Origin: CALRWV02 sp943371965
GTDB taxonomy: Bacteria > Bacteroidota > JABWAT01
Reading direction: 5' to 3'
Length of the DNA stretch: 64,000 nt
NCBI GenBank assembly: GCA_943371965.1
Contig: CALRWV020000007.1
Location: 1-64,000, forward strand
In this document: positions 24,701 to 32,156 of the stretch, piece after piece
How the letters are laid out: each line of letters begins with the position of its first letter
Position numbering within the stretch: position 1 is the stretch's first letter
Program-made: the position numbers and the translations under genes
Notes under the pieces: model-generated
Databases searched by the model: none
What the model was told of the DNA's origin: nothing
Seen by the model: only the letters and a program-made list of their open reading frames with translations

Positions 24701-24736
24701 ACGCTTCAGATTGAGCATATTGAGTTTTTGGAGTGA
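21716..24736 (+). CDS. dnaE2: Error-prone DNA polymerase III alpha homologue DnaE2
   Basis: A 1006-residue C-family polymerase that performs translesion synthesis with ImuB. An N-terminal PHP domain (1 to about 230) starts with N-V-H-S-N-Y-S-I-G-Y-G; one usual metal ligand is altered (A-L-T-D-I-N-N where D-H-N is normal), so nuclease activity is doubtful. The polymerase core has G-R-G-S-A-A-A-S, the catalytic P-D-I-D-I-D-F-G-W-D (about 347-356) and I-K-I-D-I-L-G (about 500) with the third Asp. Helix-hairpin-helix (G-L-M-Q-L-K-G-I) and OB regions follow. The ATG at 21716 is chosen over an upstream GTG because the PHP domain begins there. It is separated from imuB by 245 bp of repeats, so co-transcription is likely but not certain. 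Confidence 0.9.
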   Translation: MITTLLNVHSNYSIGYGANHVEELCSAISKAGYKQIALTDINNLYHLFAFQKIAKRYDLDIICASHLKDSKHEINCYVQTEEGFENLCQLISKLKIDSTTELKSIIPEFKNGLRFTTPDIELAEYLHQYGVADLHIEIYSFQLAILRIKKARSLGIRIIASHPVYMISKNDLDVHKILQSILHNRTLSETNKLSVIHPESYLISPGDFKKRFDICPEAIENLKTFLSTEWYQPRKRNTSTIYLNQNLHENAFEYLKELTLNGAINRYGEITDVIEDRIKKELDIIEAKRFSEYFLTVHDIVNLTENPHCGRGSAAASIISYCLGITEIDPIKYNLYFERFLNMRREDPPDIDIDFGWDERDEILGKIFRGYGEEHCAMVSNHVLFQDRMAIREVAKAHGIPELEIQKFFKHNPSLFSYYYGTFFGNPESGNVTESLPPIWQKVVFLSKKIIGFPRYLSVHCGGFVVTPDLISKSAPIEPAPKGINILQWEKDQTEDSGLIKIDILGNRSLSVIRDAKNAARKNYNHKIDFSSFRLYEDEDTISLLASGKTMGVFYVESPAMRLLQNKTRHGDFDHMVIHSSIIRPAANKYINEYVERLHGKKYETIHPLLKDQLDETYGIMCYQEDVIKAGITLADMDDYSATQLLKSLTDKYDLAKKQRYKTMFFDGCKNKGLDDGKILEVWEMIISFAGYSFCKPHSASYVVVSFQSAYIKQNYPAEFIAAVISNQGGFYSAFGYVSEARRLGVKILLPDINKSNIRYEGFSDTSFFSEAKNSDKYLRVGLMQLKGIERNLIEKTVDERNKKGKFTSLLNYIHRINPDLNQLEIMIKAGCFDSVSNGKTRPEMMWETELYFAGLKPNSRSELNLFEEKPLTVPKTKDYSQTKIEQDEQETLGFLISNHPLSLYKHLIEKINYVPGEKIGLYIGKRILTIGWFITRKVVYTQNHDPMQFASFEDTTAIYETVFFPEAYKKFCTMISDVKPYKIRGKVMEEYTAITLQIEHIEFLE

Positions 24737-24742
24737 AAAAAT

Positions 24743-24762
24743 CCGTCAGTTCAAACTGACGG
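24743..24762. terminator. Stem-loop after dnaE2 (possible terminator)
   Basis: An 8-bp GC-containing stem, CCGTCAGT-TCAA-ACTGACGG, begins 7 bases after the dnaE2 stop. No T run follows on the plus strand, so it may be a weak terminator or an mRNA 3' stabiliser. Confidence 0.45.
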
Positions 24763-24787
24763 AAATGGAATGCAGAAATAATATGTT

Positions 24788-24835
24788 CGTCATCCTGTCC
24801 AAAGGACTCCCTCGGAGAGCGGAGTCGAAGGATCC
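24788..24835. repeat. Dispersed repeat copy (GTCAT..GGAGTCGAAG)
   Basis: It starts GTCATCCTGTCCAAAGGACT and continues to GAGCGGAGTCGAAGGAT. The first part repeats the copy at 14628-14680; the GAGCGGAGTCGAAG part recurs at 61716-61730 and, with changes, at 58547-58560. Confidence 0.65.
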
Positions 24836-25187
24836 CCGCCCATCGAATTTCGAATCATTGAGGTAAATCGATGATCATATTAATAAGCCAATTGTTATTT
24901 ATTTGATAATTTCCGGTATTTCAGTTTTTATTTGAAACTAAATTACCTTCGAATCTACCTTGAAATCACTATTTTTTGAAAATAAGTAAGCCTTATTGAC
25001 TGGCATGATTTTAGTAACTCATATTAAATGATTAATCGCCGATAATATATTGTTCTTTTGTTAGCTAGTTAGTTTGACATAATTTATATTCCTTCGGCAC
25101 ATTCGACTGAAATGGAATTTAAAATAAACTTAAGTGAAGAAAATATTTCAAACTCTGGAAAATTGATTACCCGAACGTTGAAAATTT

Positions 25188-26528
25188 ATGAAAAAAAATA
25201 TCTTGATTCTTGTATTAAGTTTAACAACTTATTTTTCCTGTAAGACACCAACTACAGAAGTACCTTCACCCACAGAAACTGACAGTTTGCTTCTGAACAT
25301 TAAAGAGATTGAACTTAAAACAGCTGTTTTAAGTTTTCATTGGGTTGGTTTACAGTCACCAGTTTCCATTGTTTTGCAAAGAAACAATAAACCGATTAAA
25401 ACACTGAAAATATATAGTCAGGACACTTTGTTGATCGATAGAGATTTAAATCCTTCAACCAACTACAACTGGCAAGTGATCGCAGAACAACCGGATCAAA
25501 TAATACTTAAAAGCAATCTTTTAAATGAAAGGACAGTAGACTCCACAAGTCACAATTTCATGTGGAGTATTGATACCATTGGTTACAAAGCCACACATCT
25601 GAACGGCGGTATAATTATCAACGAAAATGATATGTGGGTTGGTGGAGATATTTATCCGGACAGCACGAGTTATTGGAATACAATTCATTATGGCTTAGCA
25701 CACTGGAATGGGATAAAGTGGAGTCCGGAAATTGTAACGGCAAGATGGTTTTACGAAAATTCTGAAATTAAAGGACCTGTTGAAGTTCGAGATATGGCAT
25801 TAATTGAAAACGAAAAGCTATACATTACAACAGGTTTGGAATTATTGAAAAAGGAAGGAAATATTTGGGTTGAAAAGGCTCTGGATATTATGGATACAAA
25901 AGGATTTGAGAAAATATGGGCGATAGATGAAAATAATATCTTTATTTATGGTTCAAATGGAGGGCTATCATTTTGCAATGGGTCATCTTTAACTCTTATT
26001 CCAACAAACACAAATTTAAACATTGCTGATGTTCATGGTGATTACAATCAAAACACAAAAGAATATGAATTGCTGGCATTGGCATCAACCCAATCAGATT
26101 TCGGAAATCAACTGTTTAAAATCAGTGGAAATTCTGTTTCTTTATTGTCTACTGAAGGTTTAGATGATTATTCAAAAAGAACAATTTGGTTCACAAATGG
26201 AAGAAACTATTTTATCAGCGGAGACCGTGTATATTTCAAAGAAAAAATCTCTGATCCTTATTGGAAAATAAGCAGTGACTTTCCAGCTTCAAACTGGTAC
26301 ACTGTTAATATAAATGGATGGGGACAAAATGATTACTTTATTCTTAATGCAGATGGTCATCTGCTCCACTTCAACGGGTCAACCTGGAAAGATTTCAAAC
26401 AGGAGCTTAATCTTGTGAATATTACCGTTTACCGAATTATTTTGAAAAATGATTTAATTCTGATATTAGGCGAATTCGATGATTCAATAAACAAAGGAAT
26501 AATAATAAGAGGAAAGAGACTCAGATAA
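25188..26528 (+). CDS. Hypothetical lipoprotein, Fn3-like plus propeller-like repeats
   Basis: A 446-residue putative lipoprotein with an N-terminal signal and lipobox Y-F-S-C (Cys18). Residues about 35-115 look like one fibronectin type III-like beta-sandwich, ending in a L-N-P-S-T-N-Y-N-W-Q motif. The remainder shows repeated short strands with W-x-G/D words (D-M-W-V-G-G-D, A-H-W-N-G-I-K-W, L-H-F-N-G-S-T-W-K), as in beta-propeller surface proteins. Its function is not recognised; carbohydrate or surface binding is only a guess. The gene and its upstream DNA look AT-richer than neighbours, it stands alone, and no ribosome site is clear. Recent acquisition is possible. Confidence 0.7.
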   Translation: MKKNILILVLSLTTYFSCKTPTTEVPSPTETDSLLLNIKEIELKTAVLSFHWVGLQSPVSIVLQRNNKPIKTLKIYSQDTLLIDRDLNPSTNYNWQVIAEQPDQIILKSNLLNERTVDSTSHNFMWSIDTIGYKATHLNGGIIINENDMWVGGDIYPDSTSYWNTIHYGLAHWNGIKWSPEIVTARWFYENSEIKGPVEVRDMALIENEKLYITTGLELLKKEGNIWVEKALDIMDTKGFEKIWAIDENNIFIYGSNGGLSFCNGSSLTLIPTNTNLNIADVHGDYNQNTKEYELLALASTQSDFGNQLFKISGNSVSLLSTEGLDDYSKRTIWFTNGRNYFISGDRVYFKEKISDPYWKISSDFPASNWYTVNINGWGQNDYFILNADGHLLHFNGSTWKDFKQELNLVNITVYRIILKNDLILILGEFDDSINKGIIIRGKRLR

Positions 26529-26568
26529 AACGAACTGTAATCTATGTAAACAAAATTATTTAATTGAA

Positions 26569-26600
26569 ATTCTCAAAGGAATGCAAATTCCTTTGAGAAT
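26569..26600. terminator. Strong stem-loop between convergent genes
   Basis: A perfect 14-bp inverted repeat ATTCTCAAAGGAAT-GCAA-ATTCCTTTGAGAAT lies between the lipoprotein stop (26528) and the S9 peptidase stop (26618). T/A runs are weak, but the position and symmetry suggest a shared bidirectional terminator. Confidence 0.65.
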
Positions 26601-26617
26601 AAATGCTGCAACTCAAT

Positions 26618-28624
26618 TCATTTCAACTTTTCCTTCAACCAACCAAAAATGGTTTCATGCCACAACTTGCTGTTCTGAGGCTTCAAGACCCAGTGTCCCT
26701 CATCAGGAAAATGCAGCAGTTTGGATTCTATTCCCAAATATTGAAGTGTGGTAAAATATTCAATAGCCTGAGTATCCGGAATTCTGAAATCCAAAGCACC
26801 GTGAATAATCAGGGTTGGAGTTTTGAAATTTTTCACATACTGATCCGGAGAAATTGATTTGTAATGTTCAGGATTTGTCCATGGTGTTCCGCCGTATTCC
26901 CACAAAGGAAACCAAACTTCTTCTGTTGCACCAAACATGCTCGGAACATTATACACACCATCATGGCAGATTAGCGTTTTAAAACGGGTTGTGTGCCCCT
27001 GAAACCAGTTCATCATATATCCACCGTAACTTGCACCGGCAGCAGCCATTCTGGATTCATCAATCTGCGGAAATTGTTTGATGCTGTAATCAAGACCGTT
27101 CATTAAATCTGTGAAAACTTTTCCATTCCAGTCAAGCGAAATATCATCTGTCAGTTTTTGTCCGTACCCGGTTGAACCTGTTGGATTAGGTGCAACAACG
27201 ATCCATCCATTTGCAGCCCAAACTTGCGGATTCCAGCGTGTTGACCATGTATTTCCCCAAGCACCCTGCGGTCCGCCATGAACCCAAAATATCATCGGAT
27301 ACTTTTTGGTTTTATCAAATCCTGGAGGCGTGTAAACAAACCCGTGAATTTTTCTTGCGTTCGCACCATCAAACCAGATTTCCTGCGGTTCATTCATTTC
27401 AATGGTAGAAAGAAGTGAAGAATTGATGTTTGTCAGTTGAGTAACTTTTTTTGTTTTCAATTCCAACAGGAATATTTCTGCAGGTTGTGAAGATTTACTT
27501 GCGGAAAATAAAACCGATTTCTGATTTGGCAGGATTTCAAAATGATTGATGTAAACTTTATCAAGAATCAGTTCCATTTTTCCATCAGAAACAGAAATTG
27601 AATAAAGCGGATCATAACCTTTTGTAGAAGCGGTAAAAAAGATATTTTTTGAATCTGAAGTCCATTCAGTTTGTCCAACCGACAGATCAATATTTTCAGT
27701 CAGATTTTTTTTGTTTCCTTTTTCATCAAGAATAATCAGATCAATTTTATCTGCTTCAAAACCGGCACGTTTCATCGAATTGTATGCAATCATTTTTCCG
27801 CTTGGTGAAGAATATGCGTTGTTATCATTTCCCTTATTTTCAGTTGTCAGATTCTTTACTTCTCCACCAAGAACTGAAACTGAGAAAACATCATTATTGG
27901 TTGACCATGCAACGTTTTTGTCGGGATTCCGGGTAAAATAAATTGTTTTTCCATCTGTTGAGAAACGGTAATCTTTCTCGCCTCCCAAATCAATCGGGGG
28001 TGTATCATAATCGCCGGGAGTTACATCTTTATATGATTTTGAAACCAGATCATAAATCCAAACATGTGTCCTCATTCCGTTCTTCCAATAATTCCAGACA
28101 CGGAACGGAAGTTTGTCATACAACTGTGCTTTTACCTTTGATTTTTCAACAGCTTCAGCTTTTTGTTTATTGCAGTCATCGGAATCACAATCAGGATAAA
28201 CATCGGAATCAAATGCAATTTTGGTTTCATCAGGTGAGAGTACAAATCCATTAACACCGGCAGAAAAATTGGTGAGTGTTTCTTCGGTATTTGTTTTAAA
28301 ATTTAACTTTACAACCTGTCCACCTTTGGTAAAGAAAACCGTTTCATTGTCTTTGGATACTGATGGATTTGCGGCACCTTTTCCTTCGGTCAATCTTTTT
28401 GTTTCATTGGTTTTCAGATTCAGCAAATACAAATCGCTGACAACTTTATTTACTTCGAAATTCACATTTCCAACTGCATAAACAACAAATTCACCATTTG
28501 GTGAAACACAGAATGAAGACAATCTTCCCATCTTCATCATATCATCAATGGTGAGCGGTTTCTTCTGCGCGGTTACTGCAAAAGAAATGCAAAGCATAAC
28601 AAATAAATTAAGTATCTTTTTCAT
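26618..28624 (-). CDS. S9-family serine peptidase, DPP5-like
   Basis: A 668-residue secreted prolyl-oligopeptidase-family enzyme. The signal peptide (2-19) ends at V-T-A, then Q. An N-terminal seven-bladed propeller (about 30-400) precedes an alpha/beta-hydrolase domain. Catalytic elements are the oxyanion region W-V-H-G-G-P, the nucleophile G-A-S-Y-G-G (Ser near 531), Asp in H-G-A-L-D-F-R-I-P (near 612) and His in D-E-G-H-W (near 644). The closest recognisable type is dipeptidyl peptidase 5 or acylaminoacyl peptidase, which releases dipeptides from peptides in the periplasm. An AAAAGGAAAAAACC site precedes the ATG. It suggests peptide use as a nutrient. Confidence 0.9.
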   Translation of the reverse strand: MKKILNLFVMLCISFAVTAQKKPLTIDDMMKMGRLSSFCVSPNGEFVVYAVGNVNFEVNKVVSDLYLLNLKTNETKRLTEGKGAANPSVSKDNETVFFTKGGQVVKLNFKTNTEETLTNFSAGVNGFVLSPDETKIAFDSDVYPDCDSDDCNKQKAEAVEKSKVKAQLYDKLPFRVWNYWKNGMRTHVWIYDLVSKSYKDVTPGDYDTPPIDLGGEKDYRFSTDGKTIYFTRNPDKNVAWSTNNDVFSVSVLGGEVKNLTTENKGNDNNAYSSPSGKMIAYNSMKRAGFEADKIDLIILDEKGNKKNLTENIDLSVGQTEWTSDSKNIFFTASTKGYDPLYSISVSDGKMELILDKVYINHFEILPNQKSVLFSASKSSQPAEIFLLELKTKKVTQLTNINSSLLSTIEMNEPQEIWFDGANARKIHGFVYTPPGFDKTKKYPMIFWVHGGPQGAWGNTWSTRWNPQVWAANGWIVVAPNPTGSTGYGQKLTDDISLDWNGKVFTDLMNGLDYSIKQFPQIDESRMAAAGASYGGYMMNWFQGHTTRFKTLICHDGVYNVPSMFGATEEVWFPLWEYGGTPWTNPEHYKSISPDQYVKNFKTPTLIIHGALDFRIPDTQAIEYFTTLQYLGIESKLLHFPDEGHWVLKPQNSKLWHETIFGWLKEKLK

Positions 28625-28684
28625 GGTTTTTTCCTTTTATCTGGTCGTTATAAAACTATTGGCAATTCAGTTTTGAATTTATTT

Positions 28685-28735
28685 TTTTTCAACCCACTAC
28701 TTGCCACTTGCCATTCCCAGTTCCCGATCCAAAAA
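28685..28735. repeat. Short degenerate repeat (CCACTTGCCATT-type)
   Basis: The stretch CACTACTTGCCACTTGCCAT and following CCAGTTCC words between the S9 peptidase and methyltransferase genes matches, in reverse, the GGTTAGTGG/GCGAGTGG words at 60806-60880. It is non-coding, low-complexity intergenic filler. Confidence 0.4.
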
Positions 28736-29389
28736 TCACTTCACTCTTGCAAGCAACAACCCATCTCCAACAGGTACAAGAACACAATCCAACCGTGGAT
28801 CTGAAAACAATTTTTTATTGATTTCCCTGATTGCAACAACTTCTTCAGTTTGGTCGTTTTCGTCAACAATGTTTCCGAAAGCAAGAGCATTATCAAATCC
28901 TAAAAGTGTTCCCGGTCTAACAAATTTTTCCATGCAGATGTCAAAATAAAAATCGTAAGATGGTTTATCAGCATCAATAAAAATAAAGTCAAATGGTTCC
29001 GACTCAATGCTTTTCAGTGATTTCCTGGCATCACCTTCCCTTACATAAATCTTGTTTGGCAATCCAGCCCGTTGTATAAAACGGTTTGCAAATCCAACAT
29101 GCAGCGGATTAAGTTCAAGAGTAAGAATTGATCCTGTTTCGGAAAGTGATCTTCCCATCACAATAGATGAGTATCCGGCCAGAGTTCCAATTTCAAGAAT
29201 CCGTTCAAATTTCAGGGATTTTACCAGAAATTGAAGCAAAGCAGCTTCATCTTCTGAAATATGAATTGATGGAATTCCTGCTGTTTCCGATCGGAATTTC
29301 AATTCTTTTAAAAGGTCATCATCAATTGGCTGGAGTTTTGAAAGGTAAGCAGAAATCGCAGGTGTAATGGCGGTAGGTAACAAACTCAC
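28736..29389 (-). CDS. Class I SAM-dependent O-methyltransferase (CCoAOMT-like)
   Basis: A 217-residue methyltransferase of the caffeoyl-CoA/catechol O-methyltransferase family. The SAM site is I-L-E-I-G-T-L-A-G-Y-S-S (near residue 64), followed by L-E-L-N-P near 90, the metal-binding F-I-D-A-D-K (near 135) and Y-D-F-Y-F-D. The GTG at 29389 is chosen because GTGA overlaps the upstream gene's TGA stop by 4 bp, a typical coupling signal; the frame upstream lacks similarity. The substrate is unknown: bacterial relatives act on catechols, flavonoids or small phenolics. It is co-transcribed with the AlkZ-related gene. Confidence 0.85.
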   Translation of the reverse strand: MSLLPTAITPAISAYLSKLQPIDDDLLKELKFRSETAGIPSIHISEDEAALLQFLVKSLKFERILEIGTLAGYSSIVMGRSLSETGSILTLELNPLHVGFANRFIQRAGLPNKIYVREGDARKSLKSIESEPFDFIFIDADKPSYDFYFDICMEKFVRPGTLLGFDNALAFGNIVDENDQTEEVVAIREINKKLFSDPRLDCVLVPVGDGLLLARVK

Positions 29390-30255
29390 TTTAATAATTC
29401 CTGAACAGAACTGTGGGCTAACCATCTTCCCCTTGAAGCAACGAGAGCAATAGGAACAAGAAGATTTTTCTTTTTCATATTTTCCAGTGCTGTTTCAATG
29501 TCTTTTGGCTGCCAGTTGAACAAATCCTGTATTCTTTTTTCGTTGGATACAAATTGAACTTCAAAATATTTTTCGAGAATCTTTTCACGTGCTTCATCTT
29601 CTGAAAGTGTATTTACCTTTTCATTGATGATGGAGAAATGGGAAACAACCAAATCCCAGATGGAAGTCAGTGGATGATCCATCCTGCCAATTTCCATGAT
29701 ATACATTTTCCGTTCGAGTTCCGACATTGATTTGTCAAAAACGGGACGTATATATTTTCCGGTCGCTTCAATTTTTTTGCGCAAATCAATTGTTGTTATC
29801 GGATGTGTTTCCATAATGGCATCCAAAACACGTTTTTCAGCTTCTGAAATATGTTTATGAACGAAATTTTCCCATGAACTGTCAATGCTGCCAACATTGG
29901 CATTCAAGACAAAAAAATAGGGAATATATTCCAGGGAAATAAAAGTCGGCTGCTTTTTAAGGAACTTACCGTAAAATGCCACCTTTTTTTGTGGAAGGAT
30001 GTCTTTTAACGACCAGGTAAAAGCAACTTCCTGGTCCTGATTGACTTGGCTGGGGCTGTCAGGTTTTCTTTCTCCCTTTACAGCATACCAGACAGATGGC
30101 AATTCAGACGATTCTGATTTGAATGCAAAACAGAAACCAACCGATTCAATGAAACTGATTGAATCCTTTTCAGTTTTAACTGACAAAGCTTTCGTCCGGC
30201 GGAAAGTTTGGTCTCTAAGTTTTTCCAGATAGTCTTGTGAAATTTTCAGTGCCAT
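29386..30255 (-). CDS. AlkZ-related winged-helix protein
   Basis: A 289-residue protein that matches my memory of the AlkZ/YcaQ-related group (winged-helix repeats, DNA glycosylase relatives). Cues are the S-F-I-E-S-V-G-F-C-F-A-F segment (near 50-60), P-S-V-W-Y-A-V-K-G, W-S-L-K-D and the F-Y-G-K-F-L-K-K-Q-P-T word, then two winged-helix-like stretches in the C-terminal half. The catalytic Q-x-D or Q-x-Q motif of true AlkZ is not obvious, so interstrand-crosslink repair is doubtful. It is first in a two-gene unit with the methyltransferase, with a 4-bp overlap. Confidence 0.6.
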   Translation of the reverse strand: MALKISQDYLEKLRDQTFRRTKALSVKTEKDSISFIESVGFCFAFKSESSELPSVWYAVKGERKPDSPSQVNQDQEVAFTWSLKDILPQKKVAFYGKFLKKQPTFISLEYIPYFFVLNANVGSIDSSWENFVHKHISEAEKRVLDAIMETHPITTIDLRKKIEATGKYIRPVFDKSMSELERKMYIMEIGRMDHPLTSIWDLVVSHFSIINEKVNTLSEDEAREKILEKYFEVQFVSNEKRIQDLFNWQPKDIETALENMKKKNLLVPIALVASRGRWLAHSSVQELLK

Positions 30256-30392
30256 AAAGAATTTATTACGAACCCGGCGTTAGTTTTTTGATAAAAAAAC
30301 TCCTATTTTTTAATGTACGAAAATTTGAGTTTTATATCAATCTTGTCTGGTACTTTGCCCCTTTGAACTGATATTAATTAATTTATGTGTTT

Positions 30393-31112
30393 ATGAAAAA
30401 TCCTCTGAAATTGTCCCAATTTGTTATAATTTTCATAATCAGTACCCAGATTCACTTCTCTTCTGAACTGACTGGCCAGATTTTCACAAATTCGGGCCGT
30501 GATCATTATAATTTCAATGTTGAAGCAGGTTATCAATCCAGCAAATTTGAATCTGTCAATCCCGCTCCTTCGCTTTTGAAAAATGCCGATGCAAAAGGGT
30601 TATTTCTTATTATCAAAGCAAATGAGTCACTGCTTTACGGATCCTTTGGAAAATATAAATCCGGTTCAGACTCATACAGTTTCCTTTTAGCCGGAGTTGA
30701 AGCACCTGTTGTACCATTTGTTAAATCTTATGGCAGAAATGAATTTGGAGTTCTGATATCTCTTCTTTCAGATTATGCAAAATGGGAACGCCCCAGCGAT
30801 TCTTCAAAAGCCAAATTTGATATTTCCAGTTTGGGAATCAGTGCAGGCGGAATTTATAAATTCAAGTTTTCTTCAGTTGAACTGACAGGTAAGCTATCAG
30901 TTGGATATGGCTACAGTTTTCAGTATATCGGTGAAGATACCGGAAATGAATGGATTGCCAGATTATCAACACATGTTCTTTTCCCTAATGTGACTGATTA
31001 TTTCGGTCTTTCAGGTAGTATTTTTGCAAATTATACAAATTGGGATATTAAAAATGATAATCTCAAAACAACAATTTTAACAGTTGGAATTACAGCCGGA
31101 GTTGCGTTTTAA
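30393..31112 (+). CDS. Small outer-membrane beta-barrel-like protein
   Basis: A 239-residue protein. The N-terminal hydrophobic stretch (about 10-26) is a signal peptide ending near L-T-G, then Q. The rest shows amphipathic strands with Gly/Tyr/Phe alternation and ends in V-G-I-T-A-G-V-A-F with a terminal Phe, typical of small outer-membrane barrels. No ligand can be named. The ATG at 30393 is preferred to a GTG two codons upstream. It overlaps the next gene by one base (TAATG), so the two are probably translated together. Confidence 0.6.
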   Translation: MKNPLKLSQFVIIFIISTQIHFSSELTGQIFTNSGRDHYNFNVEAGYQSSKFESVNPAPSLLKNADAKGLFLIIKANESLLYGSFGKYKSGSDSYSFLLAGVEAPVVPFVKSYGRNEFGVLISLLSDYAKWERPSDSSKAKFDISSLGISAGGIYKFKFSSVELTGKLSVGYGYSFQYIGEDTGNEWIARLSTHVLFPNVTDYFGLSGSIFANYTNWDIKNDNLKTTILTVGITAGVAF

Positions 31113-31378
31113 TGAAAAAGGAAGCTTTATTGACTGAATTGGAGCAGGTTGCAAAAGATTTGGGATATGCGATCAGATATGAAAAGGGTGATTTTTCGGG
31201 TGGAAGCTGCGTACTCAACCAGCAGAATCTGATTCTCATTAATAAACGTGTTCCAATTGAAGCAAAGTTGGCTCTTCTTGCACGTGCTTATGCAGAATTT
31301 GACCTTGATTCGATTTTTATCAAGCCGGTAGTAAGAGAATTTATCGAAGATGAAAAAGCAAGACAGAAAATAAAGTAA
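31112..31378 (+). CDS. Small conserved hypothetical protein
   Basis: An 88-residue soluble protein that starts within the stop of the barrel gene. It contains G-G-S-C-V-L-N, then L-I-L-I-N-K-R-V-P-I-E-A-K-L-A-L-L-A, and ends I-K-P-V-V-R-E-F-I-E. I recall similar short proteins as uncharacterised genes in Ignavibacteria/Chlorobi-type genomes. The single Cys and conserved Gly pair could be a binding site, but no function is assigned. Confidence 0.65.
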   Translation: MKKEALLTELEQVAKDLGYAIRYEKGDFSGGSCVLNQQNLILINKRVPIEAKLALLARAYAEFDLDSIFIKPVVREFIEDEKARQKIK

Positions 31379-31392
31379 AGGTTGAAAACAAA

Positions 31393-31605
31393 ATGATTAA
31401 AGAACTTGAAAATGCAATCAGTATCGTTTCAATGCTGTCCGAAACAGATCAAAAAAGGATCGCGGAAATGATTCTTTTTGAAATTGAAGATGATAAAAAA
31501 TGGAAAAAACAATTTGCAGGAAGTCAAAATGAACTTGCTATATTGGCTAATGAAGCACTTGAAGAATACAAGTCAGGAAAAACAAAAATTATGAAATTTG
31601 AATGA
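31393..31605 (+). CDS. Putative antitoxin partner of the downstream RelE/HigB-like toxin
   Basis: A 70-residue protein. The N-terminal half is a short helical segment (E-N-A-I-S-I-V-S-M-L-S-E-T-D-Q-K-R-I-A), and the C-terminal half is charged and contains A-N-E-A-L-E-E-Y-K-S-G-K-T, similar to small antitoxins paired with RelE/ParE toxins. It lies four bases before the toxin ATG. The assignment rests on size, composition and position. Confidence 0.65.
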   Translation: MIKELENAISIVSMLSETDQKRIAEMILFEIEDDKKWKKQFAGSQNELAILANEALEEYKSGKTKIMKFE

Positions 31606-31609
31606 AGTA

Positions 31610-31879
31610 ATGATTTCGAAAACAACTTCAAAATTTCAGTCCTGCTACCACTCACTGCCAATTGAAATTCAAAAATCCGCAGATAAGGCCTATCAAAAAT
31701 GGAAAGGAAATCCATATCATGAAAGTTTAAGGTTCAAACAGATTCATGATACTCAACCAATTTATTCAGTTCGTATTTCATTGAATTGGAGAGCATTGGG
31801 AATTAAACAAGATAATGTGGTTATTTGGTTTTGGATTGGTTCACATGCTGAATATGATAAACTGATTCAGTCTATTTAG
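31610..31879 (+). CDS. RelE/ParE/HigB-like toxin
   Basis: An 89-residue toxin of the family with N-P-Y-H-E-S-L-R-F-K, then Y-S-V-R-I-S-L-N-W-R-A-L-G and the closing W-F-W-I-G-S-H-A-E-Y-D-K-L. This last word is a strong family signature. The ATG at 31610 is preferred over an in-frame TTG at 31598, giving a four-base gap to the antitoxin stop. Members inhibit translation (mRNA cleavage at the ribosome) or gyrase; which applies here is unknown. It is convergent with the 90-residue gene at 31884. Confidence 0.8.
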   Translation: MISKTTSKFQSCYHSLPIEIQKSADKAYQKWKGNPYHESLRFKQIHDTQPIYSVRISLNWRALGIKQDNVVIWFWIGSHAEYDKLIQSI

Positions 31880-31883
31880 AATT

Positions 31884-32156
31884 TCACTTAATCGAATCAA
31901 CCATTTCCTGCAAATTCTTGTTCAAAGATTGACAAGCCCCACCATTTTCGCATTCATGATCTTCGTATTTGGCTGCCAGTTCAGAAACTTTAACTGAATA
32001 AATTGCACCGAGCATCAAAACTCCTGCTACAATTCCGAATTCCCATTTCCAGAAACTGGCCAGAGAAATTACAATTGAGAGTACAAATAAATTTCTGCTG
32101 AAAGCTCCCCAATAATCGCTTTCCCGTTTTTCTGTTTGTTTTTGTTCTTCCTGCAT
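31884..32156 (-). CDS. Small membrane protein downstream of glmS
   Basis: A 90-residue protein with a charged N-terminus, two hydrophobic segments (about 22-38 and 40-57) and a polar tail with two Cys (H-E-C-E-N-G-G-A-C). Its ATG shares one base with the glmS stop (TAATG). The function is unknown; it is the last gene of the envelope operon. Confidence 0.6.
   Translation of the reverse strand: MQEEQKQTEKRESDYWGAFSRNLFVLSIVISLASFWKWEFGIVAGVLMLGAIYSVKVSELAAKYEDHECENGGACQSLNKNLQEMVDSIK

Larger units (their letters stand above)
24737..25187. other. Gene-free 451-bp gap
   Basis: It contains a stem-loop right after dnaE2, a dispersed GTCAT/GGAGTCGAAG repeat (24788-24835), then about 350 bp of strongly AT-rich DNA with no convincing reading frame, RNA gene or confident promoter. 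Confidence 0.5.
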
